From assembly GCF_029263155.1 (NCBI RefSeq), contig NZ_JAJCYB010000101.1, forward strand, positions 50,375 through 114,374: 64,000 nt of DNA, given 5' to 3'. The notes under the pieces were generated by a model. That model worked only from the letters and a program-made list of their open reading frames with translations, did not search any database and was not told where the DNA came from. Source of the stretch: Pseudonocardia sp. (lineage in GTDB: Bacteria; Actinomycetota; Actinomycetes; Mycobacteriales; Pseudonocardiaceae). This document shows positions 54,269-63,095 of this stretch, one piece after another; position 1 is the first letter of the stretch, and every line of letters begins with the position of its first letter. The position numbers were made by a program, and so were the translations under genes.

Positions 54269-54850
54269 TCAGGAGATGGCGCGGCGGGCGCGGCGGCGGG
54301 ACAGCTCGTCCTCGGGTGCCTCGTCGATCGTGCCGCCGTCGGCGCGCTCGACCGGGAAGTCCTTGATCGAGCCGCTGATCTCGCGCATGGCGCCGGAGAC
54401 GGCGATGCCGAACACGCCCTGGCCGCCGCGCAGCAGGTCGACGACCTCCTCGGCCGAGGAGCACTCGTAGACGGTGGTGCCGTCGGAGAACAGCGTGATA
54501 CCGGCGAGGTCGCGGATGCCGCGGCGCCGCAGGTGCTCGACGGCGACGCGGATGTTCTGCAGCGACACCCCGGCGTCGAGCAACCGCTTGACGACCTTGA
54601 GGACCAGCACGTCCTTGAAGGAGTACAGCCGCTGCGAGCCCGAACCGGCGGCGCCGCGGATCGAGGGCATGACCAGCCCGGTGCGCGCCCAGTAGTCCAG
54701 CTGCCGGTAGGTGATGCCGACGACCTGGCACGCGGTCGGCCCGCGGAAACCGACGAGCTGGTCGGGCATGCCGTCCAGACCGGCGCCGAGCAGCGGGTCG
54801 GGGAAGAGCTCACCCTGCTCGGGCGTACCCGACGGCGGGTTGTCGTCCAC
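54269..54850 (-). CDS. MerR family regulator (Rv1828/FtsR-like)
   Basis: 193 residues from GTG 54850 after GGAGGGAG. MerR helix-turn-helix GITYRQLDYWARTGLVMPSI, wing SGSQRLYSFKDVLVLKVVKR and a dimerisation helix, then a family-specific C-terminal domain rather than a metal-binding one. Between gcvP and the DUF151 gene, as Rv1828. In corynebacteria the orthologue (FtsR) activates ftsZ; transfer of that role is inference. Confidence 0.9.
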   Translation of the reverse strand: MDDNPPSGTPEQGELFPDPLLGAGLDGMPDQLVGFRGPTACQVVGITYRQLDYWARTGLVMPSIRGAAGSGSQRLYSFKDVLVLKVVKRLLDAGVSLQNIRVAVEHLRRRGIRDLAGITLFSDGTTVYECSSAEEVVDLLRGGQGVFGIAVSGAMREISGSIKDFPVERADGGTIDEAPEDELSRRRARRAIS

Positions 54851-55003
54851 CGAACTCCCTCCGCCGGGGCCAGGCTGACCCGAGAAGCAGACGGTAAGCG
54901 GACCGGCGCTGCGGGTCAACGCGACGCGCCGGTGGCGGTCACCCGACTCCGGGCGCGCCGCTCGCGAACGGGCCCGGCGCCGACCGGATCAGGACCGGGC
55001 GGA

Positions 55004-55477
55004 TCAGGGCTGGGCGCCGCGGAAGTCCTCGGGCGAGATGGAGTCGAGGAACTCGCGGAACTTCTCGACCTCGTCCTCCTGCTCGTCCGGGATGATCAGG
55101 CCCGCCTCGGCGAGCACGCTCTCCTCGGCGTGGATCGGCACCCCGATCCGCAGCGCCAGCGCCACCGAGTCGCTCGGCCGCGCGGACACCGTGATGCCGC
55201 CGTCGAAGATGAGTTCGGCGTAGAAGGTGCCCTCCTGCAGGTCGGTGATCCGGACCTGCTCGAGCCGGCGCCCGAGCGAGGAGATCACCTCCTTGAGGAG
55301 GTCGTGGGTGAGCGGCCGGGCGGGCTTGACGCCCTGTTGTTCCAGCGCGATGGCCGTCGCCTCGACCGAGCCGATCCAGATCGGCAGGTAGCGATCTCCC
55401 GCGGTCTCCCGCAACAGGAGGATCGGCTGGTTCGCGGGCAGTTCGACCCGTACGCCCACGACGCGCATCTCGCTCAT
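55004..55477 (-). CDS. Bifunctional nuclease family protein (DUF151)
   Basis: 157 residues. BFN domain: MSEMRVVGVRVELPANQPIL, RYLPIWIGSVEATAIALEQQ, RPLTHDLLKEVISSLG and VSARPSDSVALALRIGVPI. Family members show RNase/DNase activity in plants; the bacterial role is unclear. Conserved position between garA and the MerR gene, as Rv1829. Confidence 0.9.
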   Translation of the reverse strand: MSEMRVVGVRVELPANQPILLLRETAGDRYLPIWIGSVEATAIALEQQGVKPARPLTHDLLKEVISSLGRRLEQVRITDLQEGTFYAELIFDGGITVSARPSDSVALALRIGVPIHAEESVLAEAGLIIPDEQEDEVEKFREFLDSISPEDFRGAQP

Positions 55478-55634
55478 GCGCTCTCCTCCTCCTGGGTACT
55501 ACTCCGGTGCCGGGCCCCCGGTGCTGTGACCGACGGGCCCCGTGTCCGACCCCACGAACGCTACACGGACCGTACCGCCCGCGCCCGACTCCGGACGGGC
55601 GTCGGGGCGACATCGGAGCGTGTCGTCGACGACG

Positions 55635-56084
55635 CTAGCGGTCGCCCGGCTCGCGGGGTCCGGTGAGGAACACCAGCCGGAACTTCCCGATCTGCACCTC
55701 GTCACCGTCGGCGAGCACCGCGGTGTCCACCGGCTCGCGGTTGACGTAGGTGCCGTTCAGGCTGCCGACGTCGACGACGACGAACTCGCCCGCGTCCCGG
55801 CGGAACTCGGCGTGTCGGCGCGAGACCGTGACGTCGTCGAGGAAGATGTCGCTGTCGGGGTGGCGGCCCGCGCTGGTGGAGACCCGGTCCAGCAGGAACC
55901 GGGACCCGGCGTTGGGGCCCCGCTTGACCACCAGGAGCGCGGCTCCCGGCGGCAGCGCGTCGACCCCGGAGATCGGCTGGTCCTGGGCCGGAGGCTCGGC
56001 GTCGGCCAGGAAGTCGGCGCGGAAGACCGACGTGGTCTCCGGTGCGCGCTCGGGCGGTACGCCGGGCCCGTCGTTCGTGGTCAC
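55635..56084 (-). CDS. garA: FHA domain regulator GarA
   Basis: 149 residues from GTG 56084 after GGAGGAGA. Near the N-terminus is the ETTSVF motif whose threonines are phosphorylated by PknB or PknG in mycobacteria and corynebacteria (OdhI). The C-terminal FHA domain shows GRHPDSDIFLDDVTVSRRHA and VVDVGSLNGTYVNREPV, the phosphothreonine pocket. Unphosphorylated GarA inhibits 2-oxoglutarate dehydrogenase and glutamate dehydrogenase, controlling nitrogen/carbon flux. Beside gcvH, as Rv1827. Confidence 0.95.
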   Translation of the reverse strand: MTTNDGPGVPPERAPETTSVFRADFLADAEPPAQDQPISGVDALPPGAALLVVKRGPNAGSRFLLDRVSTSAGRHPDSDIFLDDVTVSRRHAEFRRDAGEFVVVDVGSLNGTYVNREPVDTAVLADGDEVQIGKFRLVFLTGPREPGDR

Positions 56085-56200
56085 CTCGGGGTCTCCTCCT
56101 GCGGTGTGTGGTCCCGGCCGCGTGCGTGCGCCTCGGCCGGCGTGCGTTCTGCGAGAACCTACAGGGCCGGGCCGGTCCGGCACGGGGCGGAGCCCCCCGC

Positions 56201-56578
56201 TCAGCTACCGGTGAGTTCGGCGTAGGCCGCGGCGTCGAGAAGGTCGGTGACATCGCCGCCCGAGAGCCGCACCTCGATCATCCACCCGGCCTCGTAGGGA
56301 CCGGAGTTGACCAGCTCGGGACGGTCGGCGAGCGCCTCGTTGACCGCCACGACCTCACCCGCGAGCGGGGAGAAGATCTCCGAGACGGACTTGGTCGACT
56401 CGACCTCGCCGACGGCGCCCCCGGCGGCGACGGCGTCGCCGACGGCGGGCAGCGCCACGTAGACCACGTCCCCGAGCTGGTTCTGGGCGTGGTCGGTGAT
56501 GCCGATGCGGACGACGCCGTCGCCCAGGTCGCGGACCCACTCGTGCGCGTCGGTGTAGCGAAGATCGTCAGGAATCAC
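56201..56578 (-). CDS. gcvH: Glycine cleavage system H protein
   Basis: 125 residues, GTG start. Lipoyl lysine in VGEVESTKSVSEIFSPLAGE (20). Small lipoyl-carrier protein that shuttles the aminomethyl group between GcvP, GcvT and GcvL. Start overlaps the end of the CDP-alcohol phosphatidyltransferase gene by 11 bases. Confidence 0.96.
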   Translation of the reverse strand: MIPDDLRYTDAHEWVRDLGDGVVRIGITDHAQNQLGDVVYVALPAVGDAVAAGGAVGEVESTKSVSEIFSPLAGEVVAVNEALADRPELVNSGPYEAGWMIEVRLSGGDVTDLLDAAAYAELTGS

Positions 56579-57170
56579 GCCGGGAGCCTACTGCGACGTG
56601 CGGCACCGACCGCAGGGCCAGGCCGAACTGGGCGAGGTAGAGCAGCCCGGAGTACACGTAGAGCACGGTGCCCCACACCGCGAACGCCAGGCCGAAGGGC
56701 AGTGCGACCGCGGCGAGGGCCCCGGTGCCCTGCCCGAGCAGCAGCAGGGGGAACGCGTAGAGCAGCAGGAACGTGGCCGCCTTGCCCAGGTAGGTGACCA
56801 CGAACGGGCCGTAGCCGCGCCTGCGCAGCACCAGCACGCACACCGCGAGCACGACGTCGCGCGCGACCAGCGCGGCCACCGCCCACCAGGGCACGACCTC
56901 CCGGATCCCCAGCGCGACGAGCGCGGCCAGGATGTAGAGGCGGTCGACGGCCGGGTCCAGCAGCGCGCCGAGGCGCGAGTGCTGGTCGAGCAGCCGGGCC
57001 AGCTTCCCGTCGAGCCAGTCGGTGAACCCGCCGACCGCGAGCACCACCACCGCCCAGCCGTCGGCCTGCGGGCCGAGCAGCAGCCACAGGAACAGCGGCA
57101 CCCCCGCCAGGCGCAGCAGGCTCAGCGCGTTGGGGACGGTGAGAACGCGATCCCGGGCCTGCGCGGACAC
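56568..57170 (-). CDS. CDP-alcohol phosphatidyltransferase (PgsA2-like)
   Basis: 200 residues, about six membrane helices. Catalytic signature D-x2-DG-x2-AR-x8-G-x3-D-x3-D in GFTDWLDGKLARLLDQHSRL followed by GALLDPAVDRLY. Transfers a phosphatidyl group from CDP-diacylglycerol to an alcohol; the position before gcvH matches Rv1822 (pgsA2). Whether glycerol phosphate or another alcohol is the acceptor cannot be told. Confidence 0.9.
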   Translation of the reverse strand: MSAQARDRVLTVPNALSLLRLAGVPLFLWLLLGPQADGWAVVVLAVGGFTDWLDGKLARLLDQHSRLGALLDPAVDRLYILAALVALGIREVVPWWAVAALVARDVVLAVCVLVLRRRGYGPFVVTYLGKAATFLLLYAFPLLLLGQGTGALAAVALPFGLAFAVWGTVLYVYSGLLYLAQFGLALRSVPHVAVGSRRDS

Positions 57171-57226
57171 CGCCGCAGCCTATCCGGGAGGTGCGGCGGA
57201 CGGATCCGTTGTGCACGATGTGGTGC

Positions 57227-57748
57227 ATGGACACCTCAGCGCTCAAGGAGATTCAGGCCCCGCTCAAGGCCCGCTACAAGGACGATCCCGGCGCCGCGCT
57301 GATCACGCTGACCGCCGACGGCGAGCTCGACGGCTCCGGCATCGCCTGCCGGGTGCGGACCGCCACCGCGCTGGCCGAGGCCGGCCTGCACCCGGCGACC
57401 GGAGGCGACGGCACCCAGCTGTGCTCGGGCGACATGCTGCTCGAAGCGCTGGTCGCCTGCGCGGGCGTGACCCTGCGGGCGGTGGCCACGGCACTCGGCC
57501 TGGAGGTCACCGGCACCGTGCGGGCCGAGGGCGACCTCGACTTCCGGGGCACGCTCGGGGTCGACAGGGAGGCACCGGTCGGCTTCCGCGACATCCGGTT
57601 GACCTTCGACCTCGACACCGCCGCTGACGCCGAGCAGGTCGCCACGCTCACCAAGCTCACCGAGCGCTACTGCGTGGTGCTGCAGACCCTGGTGTCCTCG
57701 CCCAGCACGTCCGTGCAGGTCCGCACCGGCGCCACGGCCGCGTCCTGA
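57227..57748 (+). CDS. OsmC family protein
   Basis: 173 residues from ATG 57227 (ATG 57218 is possible). OsmC/Ohr fold: GDGTQLCSGDMLLEALVACA carries the first cysteine, and the second lies in LTERYCVVLQTLVSS. These two form the peroxidatic pair in the family. Reduces organic hydroperoxides. Only 17 bases separate it from the ThDP enzyme gene. Confidence 0.87.
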   Translation: MDTSALKEIQAPLKARYKDDPGAALITLTADGELDGSGIACRVRTATALAEAGLHPATGGDGTQLCSGDMLLEALVACAGVTLRAVATALGLEVTGTVRAEGDLDFRGTLGVDREAPVGFRDIRLTFDLDTAADAEQVATLTKLTERYCVVLQTLVSSPSTSVQVRTGATAAS

Positions 57749-57765
57749 GCGCGCGCGACGCGGGG

Positions 57766-59310
57766 ATGAACGGCGCCGACTCGCTGCTGCGCACGCTGGT
57801 GGACAGCGGTGTCGAGGTCTGCTTCGCCAACCCCGGCACCTCGGAGATGCATTTCGTCGCCGCGCTGGACGGCGAGCCCCGGATGCGGCCGGTGCTGACG
57901 CTGTTCGAGGGCGTCGCCACCGGGGCGGCCGACGGCTACGCCCGGATGGCGGGCCGGCCCGCGGCCACGCTGCTGCACCTGGGCCCGGGCCTGGGCAACG
58001 GGCTGGCGAACCTGCACAACGCCCGCCGCGCCGGCACCCCGCTCGTCTGCGTGGTCGGCGACCACGCCACCGACCACGCCCCGCTCGACGCCCCCCTGCA
58101 GTCCGACATCGCGGCGGTGGCGGGCTCGGTGTCGGGCTGGGTCCGACACAGCGCCTCCCCGGCCGCGGTCGGGGCCGACGCCGCCGACGCGGTGGCTGCG
58201 GCACGGCGCGGGCAGGTGGCCACGCTCGTGCTGCCCGCCGACGTCAGCTGGGGTGCGGGCGGGCGGGCCGCGGCGCCCGTGGCGGCCCCGGCGCCCGACC
58301 GCGTCGACCCGGACGCCCTCACCGCGGCGGCCCGGGCCCTGCGCGGCGGCGAGCCGGCCGTGCTGCTGATCGGGGGCGACGCCACGCGCGCGGACGGGCT
58401 CGCCGCGGCGAACCGCGTCGCCGCCGCGACCGGTGCCCGGCTGCTCGCGGAGACCTTCCCCACGCGGCTCGAGCGCGGGGCGGGCGTCGCACCCGTCGCC
58501 CGGCTGGCCTACCTGGGCGACGCCGCGCGCCACCAGCTCGGCGGGGCGCGGCACCTGGTGCTGGTCGGCACCCGCTCCCCCGTCACCTTCTTCGGCTATC
58601 CGGGCCGCGACGGCGACCTCGTGCCCGACGGCTGCGCCGTACATCCGGTCGGCGGGCCGCCCGCCCGGGCCCTCGCCGAGCTGGCCGACCTGCTCGCCCC
58701 CGGCACGTCCGCCGGCGTGGCGGCGCAGCGCCGCCCGGACCTGCCCACCGGCGAGCTGACCGTGGCCACGGCCGCCGCCGTGGTCGGGGCGCTGCTGCCC
58801 GAGGGCGCGATCGTCGTCGACGAGGCGATCACCTCCGGCCTGGGCCTGCCCGACGCCACCGCGGGCGCACCCCGCCACGACTGGCTGACGCTGACCGGCG
58901 GCGCGATCGGCTACGGCCTGCCCGCGGCCACCGGTGCCGCCGTGGCGTGCCCCGACCGCCCGGTCTGGTGCTTGCAGGCCGACGGCAGCGCCATGTACAC
59001 GATCTCCGCGCTGTGGACGCACGCGCGCGAGGGGTTGGACGTGACCACCGTGATCTACCACAACAGCGCCTACGCGATCCTGCGCATGGAGCTGGCCGCG
59101 GTGGGAGCGCGCGGCGGCGCGGGGGGGACCGCCTCGGCCGGCCTGTTCGACCTGGGCCGGCCGGAGCTCGACTTCACCGCGCTCGCCCGCGGCATGGGCG
59201 TGCCCGCGGTCCGCGTCCGCACCGCCGAGGAGCTCGCCGCCGCGCTGCGCCGGGCCGACGCGGAGCCGGGCCCGCACCTGGTCGAGGCGATGCTCCCCGC
59301 GGTCGCCTGA
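57766..59310 (+). CDS. Thiamine-diphosphate enzyme (acetolactate synthase-like)
   Basis: 514 residues. N-terminal Pyr domain with the activating glutamate in TLFEGVATGAADGYARM, central domain, and C-terminal PP domain with LQADGSAMYTISALWTHARE and VIYHNSAYAIL (GDG-type ThDP/Mg2+ site, here starting ADG). Such proteins are named acetolactate synthase large subunit-like or benzoylformate decarboxylase-like; no regulatory subunit gene is near, so biosynthetic acetolactate synthase is unlikely. Substrate uncertain. Confidence 0.85.
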   Translation: MNGADSLLRTLVDSGVEVCFANPGTSEMHFVAALDGEPRMRPVLTLFEGVATGAADGYARMAGRPAATLLHLGPGLGNGLANLHNARRAGTPLVCVVGDHATDHAPLDAPLQSDIAAVAGSVSGWVRHSASPAAVGADAADAVAAARRGQVATLVLPADVSWGAGGRAAAPVAAPAPDRVDPDALTAAARALRGGEPAVLLIGGDATRADGLAAANRVAAATGARLLAETFPTRLERGAGVAPVARLAYLGDAARHQLGGARHLVLVGTRSPVTFFGYPGRDGDLVPDGCAVHPVGGPPARALAELADLLAPGTSAGVAAQRRPDLPTGELTVATAAAVVGALLPEGAIVVDEAITSGLGLPDATAGAPRHDWLTLTGGAIGYGLPAATGAAVACPDRPVWCLQADGSAMYTISALWTHAREGLDVTTVIYHNSAYAILRMELAAVGARGGAGGTASAGLFDLGRPELDFTALARGMGVPAVRVRTAEELAAALRRADAEPGPHLVEAMLPAVA

Positions 59311-59522
59311 CCGGGGAACCCGCCGGGTCCCGGCCGGACGGACCTGCTCGGACGGTGAGCCGGGTCACCGTGCGGTTGCGGGCGGTCCGCTCGTCGCCGA
59401 CCAGGGCCCCTTCACCGCTCGGTGAGCGGTCCACCCCGGGGGGCGACCCCCCGCTCGGACGTAGGGTGTCCTGGACGTGACTGTGGGTTCCCACGTCACG
59501 ACGCCGGATCCGGGGTGCCCCC

Positions 59523-60431
59523 ATGACGCTGGTCGAGGACGCGATGCCGTTCTCCCACGCCTGCGCCGTGCCGGTCAGCGACGAGCACCTGTGGGAGATC
59601 ACCGCCCGGTTCCTCGCCGACGGGCTGGCGGCGGGCGAGCACGTCGTCTACCTCGAGGACGGCACGCTCGACCCGGTGCTGCGGCGGCTGGCCGACGACC
59701 GGGTCGACGTCCGGGCCCCCCTGCAGCGCGGCCAGCTCGCCATCATGCCGACCGACGCCACCCGGACACTGCTGCGGGGCCCCGCCGCGGGCGTGCTCGC
59801 CACCGCCGACGCGATGATCGACGAGGCGCTCGGCAACGGCTTCCCCGCGGTCCGGCTCACCGGCCAGGCCGTATCGGCGCTCGACCGGGGCGGGCTGGAC
59901 AACATGCTCACCTACGAGGCCGGCATCGACGGCATGCTCGGCGACCGCCCCGCCCGCGTGCTGTGCCTCTACGACCGGGTCCGCTTCCCCGAGGACGCGA
60001 TCGCGAGCCTGCGCGCGCTGCACCTCCACGAGATCACCGCCACGGCGGTCTACGACGACAGCCTGCTGCGGATCACCAGCGGGGATCCGTACACGGCGCG
60101 CGTCGCGGGCGAGGCCGACCACAGCAACCGGCCCCAGATCAAGCGCTTCCTGGAGTCGGCCCTCGACCGGGCGCTGCGCTCGCCGTCGTCGGCGCCGGAG
60201 ATCACCCTCGACCTGTCGTCGCTGCGTTTCCTCGACGTCGCGGGCGCGGTGAACCTGGTGCACGCCGGGCAGGAGTTCCCCAGCACCCACACCCTCGTCC
60301 TCACCGGCGTCCGTCCCGGGGTGCTGCGCCTGCTGGACCGCTGCGGCGCGCCGTTCGCCGAGCAGCTGCGGGTCGAGGCGCGCACCGACGACGTCCCGGT
60401 CGCCGACCCGACCGACCAGGTGGCCTCGTGA
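59523..60431 (+). CDS. MEDS sensor - STAS domain protein (anti-sigma antagonist type)
   Basis: 302 residues. N-terminal MEDS (DcmR-type sensory) domain, about 10-180 (HLWEITARFLADGLAAGEHV, VLCLYDRVRFPEDAI), and C-terminal STAS domain, about 205-285 (EITLDLSSLRFLDVAGAVNL). At the STAS phosphorylation site the usual DSSG is D238-V-A240-G, so the regulatory serine is absent. Overlaps the next gene by GTGA. Presumed partner-switching module reading a small-molecule or redox signal through MEDS. Confidence 0.82.
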   Translation: MTLVEDAMPFSHACAVPVSDEHLWEITARFLADGLAAGEHVVYLEDGTLDPVLRRLADDRVDVRAPLQRGQLAIMPTDATRTLLRGPAAGVLATADAMIDEALGNGFPAVRLTGQAVSALDRGGLDNMLTYEAGIDGMLGDRPARVLCLYDRVRFPEDAIASLRALHLHEITATAVYDDSLLRITSGDPYTARVAGEADHSNRPQIKRFLESALDRALRSPSSAPEITLDLSSLRFLDVAGAVNLVHAGQEFPSTHTLVLTGVRPGVLRLLDRCGAPFAEQLRVEARTDDVPVADPTDQVAS

Positions 60432-61441
60432 AGGTCGGCGCGCTCCGGGCGGGGCCCCGGCCCCCCGAGGGGCCCGCACCGTTCCAGCACGCGGCGGGGT
60501 TCCACGCATCGCCCACCCACCTGCTCGGCCAGCTGGTGCCCCTCGCCCGCGGCGCGCTCGACCGCGGCGACCGGGTGGCCCTCGCCCTCGCCCCGGACAC
60601 CGCGGACGCCCTGCGCCACGCCGTGGACGGCGACCTGGTCGACCTCGCCCCGCCCGCCGAGATCGACGGCGGTTCGGGCCAGACGGTCGCGCTGCGGCGT
60701 GCACGCGAGCTGCGCACCCTCACCGCGACCGGCCCGGTCACCGTGCTCGCCGAGCACCTGCCCGACCTCGACGGACCGGACGGCGGCTTCTGGACCGAGC
60801 TCGACGCCGCGGTCAACGTCACGCTGGCCGAGCTCCCGGTGCACCTCACGTGCTTCTTCCCGGAGATGCCGCTGCACCAGGCGGTGCTCGACGGGGCCCG
60901 GGGCAACCATCCCCAGCTGCTCGTCGACGGCCGGTTGCTGCACAACCCCGAGCACCGGCCACCCCGTGCGGTGCTGGCCGGGCATCCCGCGGCGTCGCCC
61001 GCCCTCCTCGGCGCCCCGGACCTGCGGCTGCCGTTCCACTCCTGGCAGCTGCAGGACGTGCGGCGCGCCGTCCGGGCGCTGGCGGGCGCCGCCGGGTTCA
61101 CCGAGGACCGCACCGAGGACGTCGTCCTGGCCGTCAACGAGATCGCCACCAACGCCGTCGAGCACGGCACCGGCGATCCGGGCGCGGTCGAGGACGTCGC
61201 GGTTCCCCGGACCGGCTCCGCGCCCCGGCCCGCCGAGCTGCACGTGTGGGCCACCCCCGCCGGACTGACCTGCGAGGTCCACGACGGGGGCACGCTGCGC
61301 GACCCGTTGCCCGGTCTGCACGCCCCGCACCCGTCGGACCCGCGCGGGCGCGGACTCTGGATCGCCCGCCAGATCTGTGACCTGCTGCACGTCTGGGCCG
61401 ACGCCGAGGGCACCCACGTCCGCGTGCGGGCCGCCCCATGA
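60428..61441 (+). CDS. MEDS-like domain - HATPase anti-sigma type kinase
   Basis: 337 residues from GTG 60428. N-terminal half is a diverged MEDS-type domain (FHASPTHLLGQLVPLARGAL), C-terminal half a GHKL ATPase: N-box VLAVNEIATNAVEHGTG, G1-like CEVHDGG and G2 RGRGLWIARQICD. This resembles RsbW/SpoIIAB-type serine kinases. Translation is coupled to the STAS protein gene, its natural partner. No sigma factor gene is adjacent. Confidence 0.82.
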   Translation: MKVGALRAGPRPPEGPAPFQHAAGFHASPTHLLGQLVPLARGALDRGDRVALALAPDTADALRHAVDGDLVDLAPPAEIDGGSGQTVALRRARELRTLTATGPVTVLAEHLPDLDGPDGGFWTELDAAVNVTLAELPVHLTCFFPEMPLHQAVLDGARGNHPQLLVDGRLLHNPEHRPPRAVLAGHPAASPALLGAPDLRLPFHSWQLQDVRRAVRALAGAAGFTEDRTEDVVLAVNEIATNAVEHGTGDPGAVEDVAVPRTGSAPRPAELHVWATPAGLTCEVHDGGTLRDPLPGLHAPHPSDPRGRGLWIARQICDLLHVWADAEGTHVRVRAAP

Positions 61442-61507
61442 GTTATCCTCGCCACAGTCGTCACCCGTACGGCCGTGTCAGCGCCCGTAACTGTGACGAA
61501 GCAGCCC

Positions 61508-61536
61508 TTGGCAAGCCGATGACTTCGGAGAACACT
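61508..61536 (+). promoter_or_regulatory. Possible promoter before BTAD regulator
   Basis: TTGGCA (61508-61513), 17-base spacer, AACACT (61531-61536), 92 bases before the ATG. Only partial consensus, in a stretch of lower GC than its surroundings. Confidence 0.3.
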
Positions 61537-61627
61537 GCTTCGGGGAATCGGCGCTGCGGGGCTGCGGCGCATCCGCACGTACTCGACCTGCACGTACTCA
61601 TCGGCACCACCACAGACCGGGACAGTC

Positions 61628-62503
61628 ATGCCTGAGGATCAGCGACGATCTCGCTCCATGCCGGCCGCGCCGGCCCGGACCACCCAGGACGGCCCCCACC
61701 GGGTCACCGTTCTCGGCTCCTTCACCCTCACCGCACACGGCGCCACGATCCCGCTGGGCGTCGACGCCCGTCGCCTGGTCGCCTACCTCGCGGTGCACCC
61801 GCGCCCGCAGCGGCGCGGTGCGCTGGCCGCGGACCTGTGGCCCGGCATGGCGGTCGGTGCGGCGATGCGCCTGCTCGACGACGCGGTGCTCGCCGTGGCG
61901 GTACCGGGTCTGCTGGTCACCGACGACCGCGGCGCGCTGGCGCTGGGCGCCGACGTCGAGGTCGACCTCACCGCGGCGATGCAGCTCGTCCGGACCCTGC
62001 CGGACGTGGCGGCCGACGCCCGACCGGACCTGTCCCTGCTCGCCGCCGACATCCTGCCCGGCTGGACCGCCGCATGGATCGTGGTCGAGCGCGAGCGCTT
62101 CCGGCAGCTGCGGCTGCACGCCATCGAGGAGCGCAGCGTGCGCCTCACGGCCGCCGTCCGGATCGACGAGGCCGTCGCGCTCGCGCGCAGCGCCGTCCGG
62201 TCCGCACCGAGCCGCGACAGTGCCCGGCGCGTCCTCATCGAGGCGCTGCTCGCCCAGGGCGACATCGCCGGAGCGGTGGCCGAGTACGACGAGTACCAGG
62301 AGCTGCTGCGCTCCAGTGTCGGTGCGGCGCCCGCGTTCTCGCTCGATGGGCTGCTGTTGCCCACCCCGGCCTGGCCGGTGATGCGCGCCCGCAGCGTGAT
62401 GCCGCGCTCCGCGGTCCAGCTGCCGGGCCTGCGGTCGGTCCGTGCCTCGGGCACCGGTCGGCGGCTCGTGGCGGGCGGTTCGCTCCCGGGCTCCGCACGC
62501 TGA
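61628..62503 (+). CDS. BTAD domain transcriptional regulator (SARP-like)
   Basis: 291 residues. N-terminal OmpR-type winged helix region (VTVLGSFTLTAHGATIPLGV, RRLVAYLAVHPRPQRRGALA) and a bacterial transcriptional activation domain with helical repeats (FRQLRLHAIEERSVRLTAAV, GDIAGAVAEYDEYQELLRSS). The same layout as SARP/AfsR-type activators, without NB-ARC. Sits between the MEDS pair and an RsbW-like ATPase. Confidence 0.83.
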   Translation: MPEDQRRSRSMPAAPARTTQDGPHRVTVLGSFTLTAHGATIPLGVDARRLVAYLAVHPRPQRRGALAADLWPGMAVGAAMRLLDDAVLAVAVPGLLVTDDRGALALGADVEVDLTAAMQLVRTLPDVAADARPDLSLLAADILPGWTAAWIVVERERFRQLRLHAIEERSVRLTAAVRIDEAVALARSAVRSAPSRDSARRVLIEALLAQGDIAGAVAEYDEYQELLRSSVGAAPAFSLDGLLLPTPAWPVMRARSVMPRSAVQLPGLRSVRASGTGRRLVAGGSLPGSAR

Positions 62504-62513
62504 GCCCCGGGCC

Positions 62514-62549
62514 CGCCTGATCCCCCGGCATCGCCGGGCGCATCAGGCG
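62514..62549. terminator. Strong hairpin between convergent genes
   Basis: Outer arms CGCCTGAT (62514-62521) and ATCAGGCG (62542-62549), inner arms CCCGGC (62524-62529) and GCCGGG (62533-62538) with a 3-base loop. Overlaps the stop of the minus-strand gene; two-way terminator. Confidence 0.8.
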
Positions 62550-63037
62550 GAGAACGGGATCTCGAACAACACCTCCGTGCCCCGGGGGGTGCCGATCACG
62601 CGCACGCGCCGGGCGAGGCGCTCGATCATGAGCAGGCCACGGCCGCGGTTGCCGGGATCGTCGGGCATGGAGTGCCAGGTGCCGTGGTCGGTGACGCGCA
62701 CGCTGACCGCGGGCTCCGGGCCCGCCCCCAGCTCGAGGTCGACGCCGACCTGGCCCGTGTCCGGGTCCGTGCGGTAGGCGTGCTCGACACCGTTGGCCAC
62801 GGCCTCCCCGAGCGCGAGCTGCAGGTCGATCACCATCCCGTCGGGCAGGCCCGCGTCGCGTGCCCACCAGTCGACCCGATGGCGGATGGCACGCAGCTCC
62901 CCCGGCTCCGCCGGATGGCACAGCCGCAGCGGGCGCGAGCCGCCCTTGCTCTCCGTCACGACCTGCGGGTGCCCGGCCGCGAGCGCGGCGAAACCCCCCA
63001 AACGGACGGGTGGGGTGGTCACCGGCCACCGGGTCAC
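62543..63037 (-). CDS. RsbW-like ATP-binding protein (HATPase_c_2)
   Basis: 164 residues from GTG 63037 (GTG 63022 also possible). GHKL fold: N-box LALGEAVANGVEHAYRTD, VRVTDHGTWHSMP, and GNRGRGLLMIERLARRVRVI with a final strand GTEVLFEIPF. Typical anti-sigma serine kinase size. Near the MEDS-STAS protein, a possible antagonist, but transcribed in the opposite direction. Confidence 0.86.
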   Translation of the reverse strand: MTRWPVTTPPVRLGGFAALAAGHPQVVTESKGGSRPLRLCHPAEPGELRAIRHRVDWWARDAGLPDGMVIDLQLALGEAVANGVEHAYRTDPDTGQVGVDLELGAGPEPAVSVRVTDHGTWHSMPDDPGNRGRGLLMIERLARRVRVIGTPRGTEVLFEIPFSA

Positions 63038-63095
63038 GAGCCGGCCGGCGCACCTGCCGCCGGGTAGCACCCGCAACCTCCGGCCTATCCCCGGC

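Noticed and set aside
61438..61635. 65-codon frame starting at an ATGA overlap with the MEDS-HATPase gene
   Set aside because: It has no family features, its end overlaps the BTAD start, and the stretch looks like promoter DNA; the ATGA may be chance.
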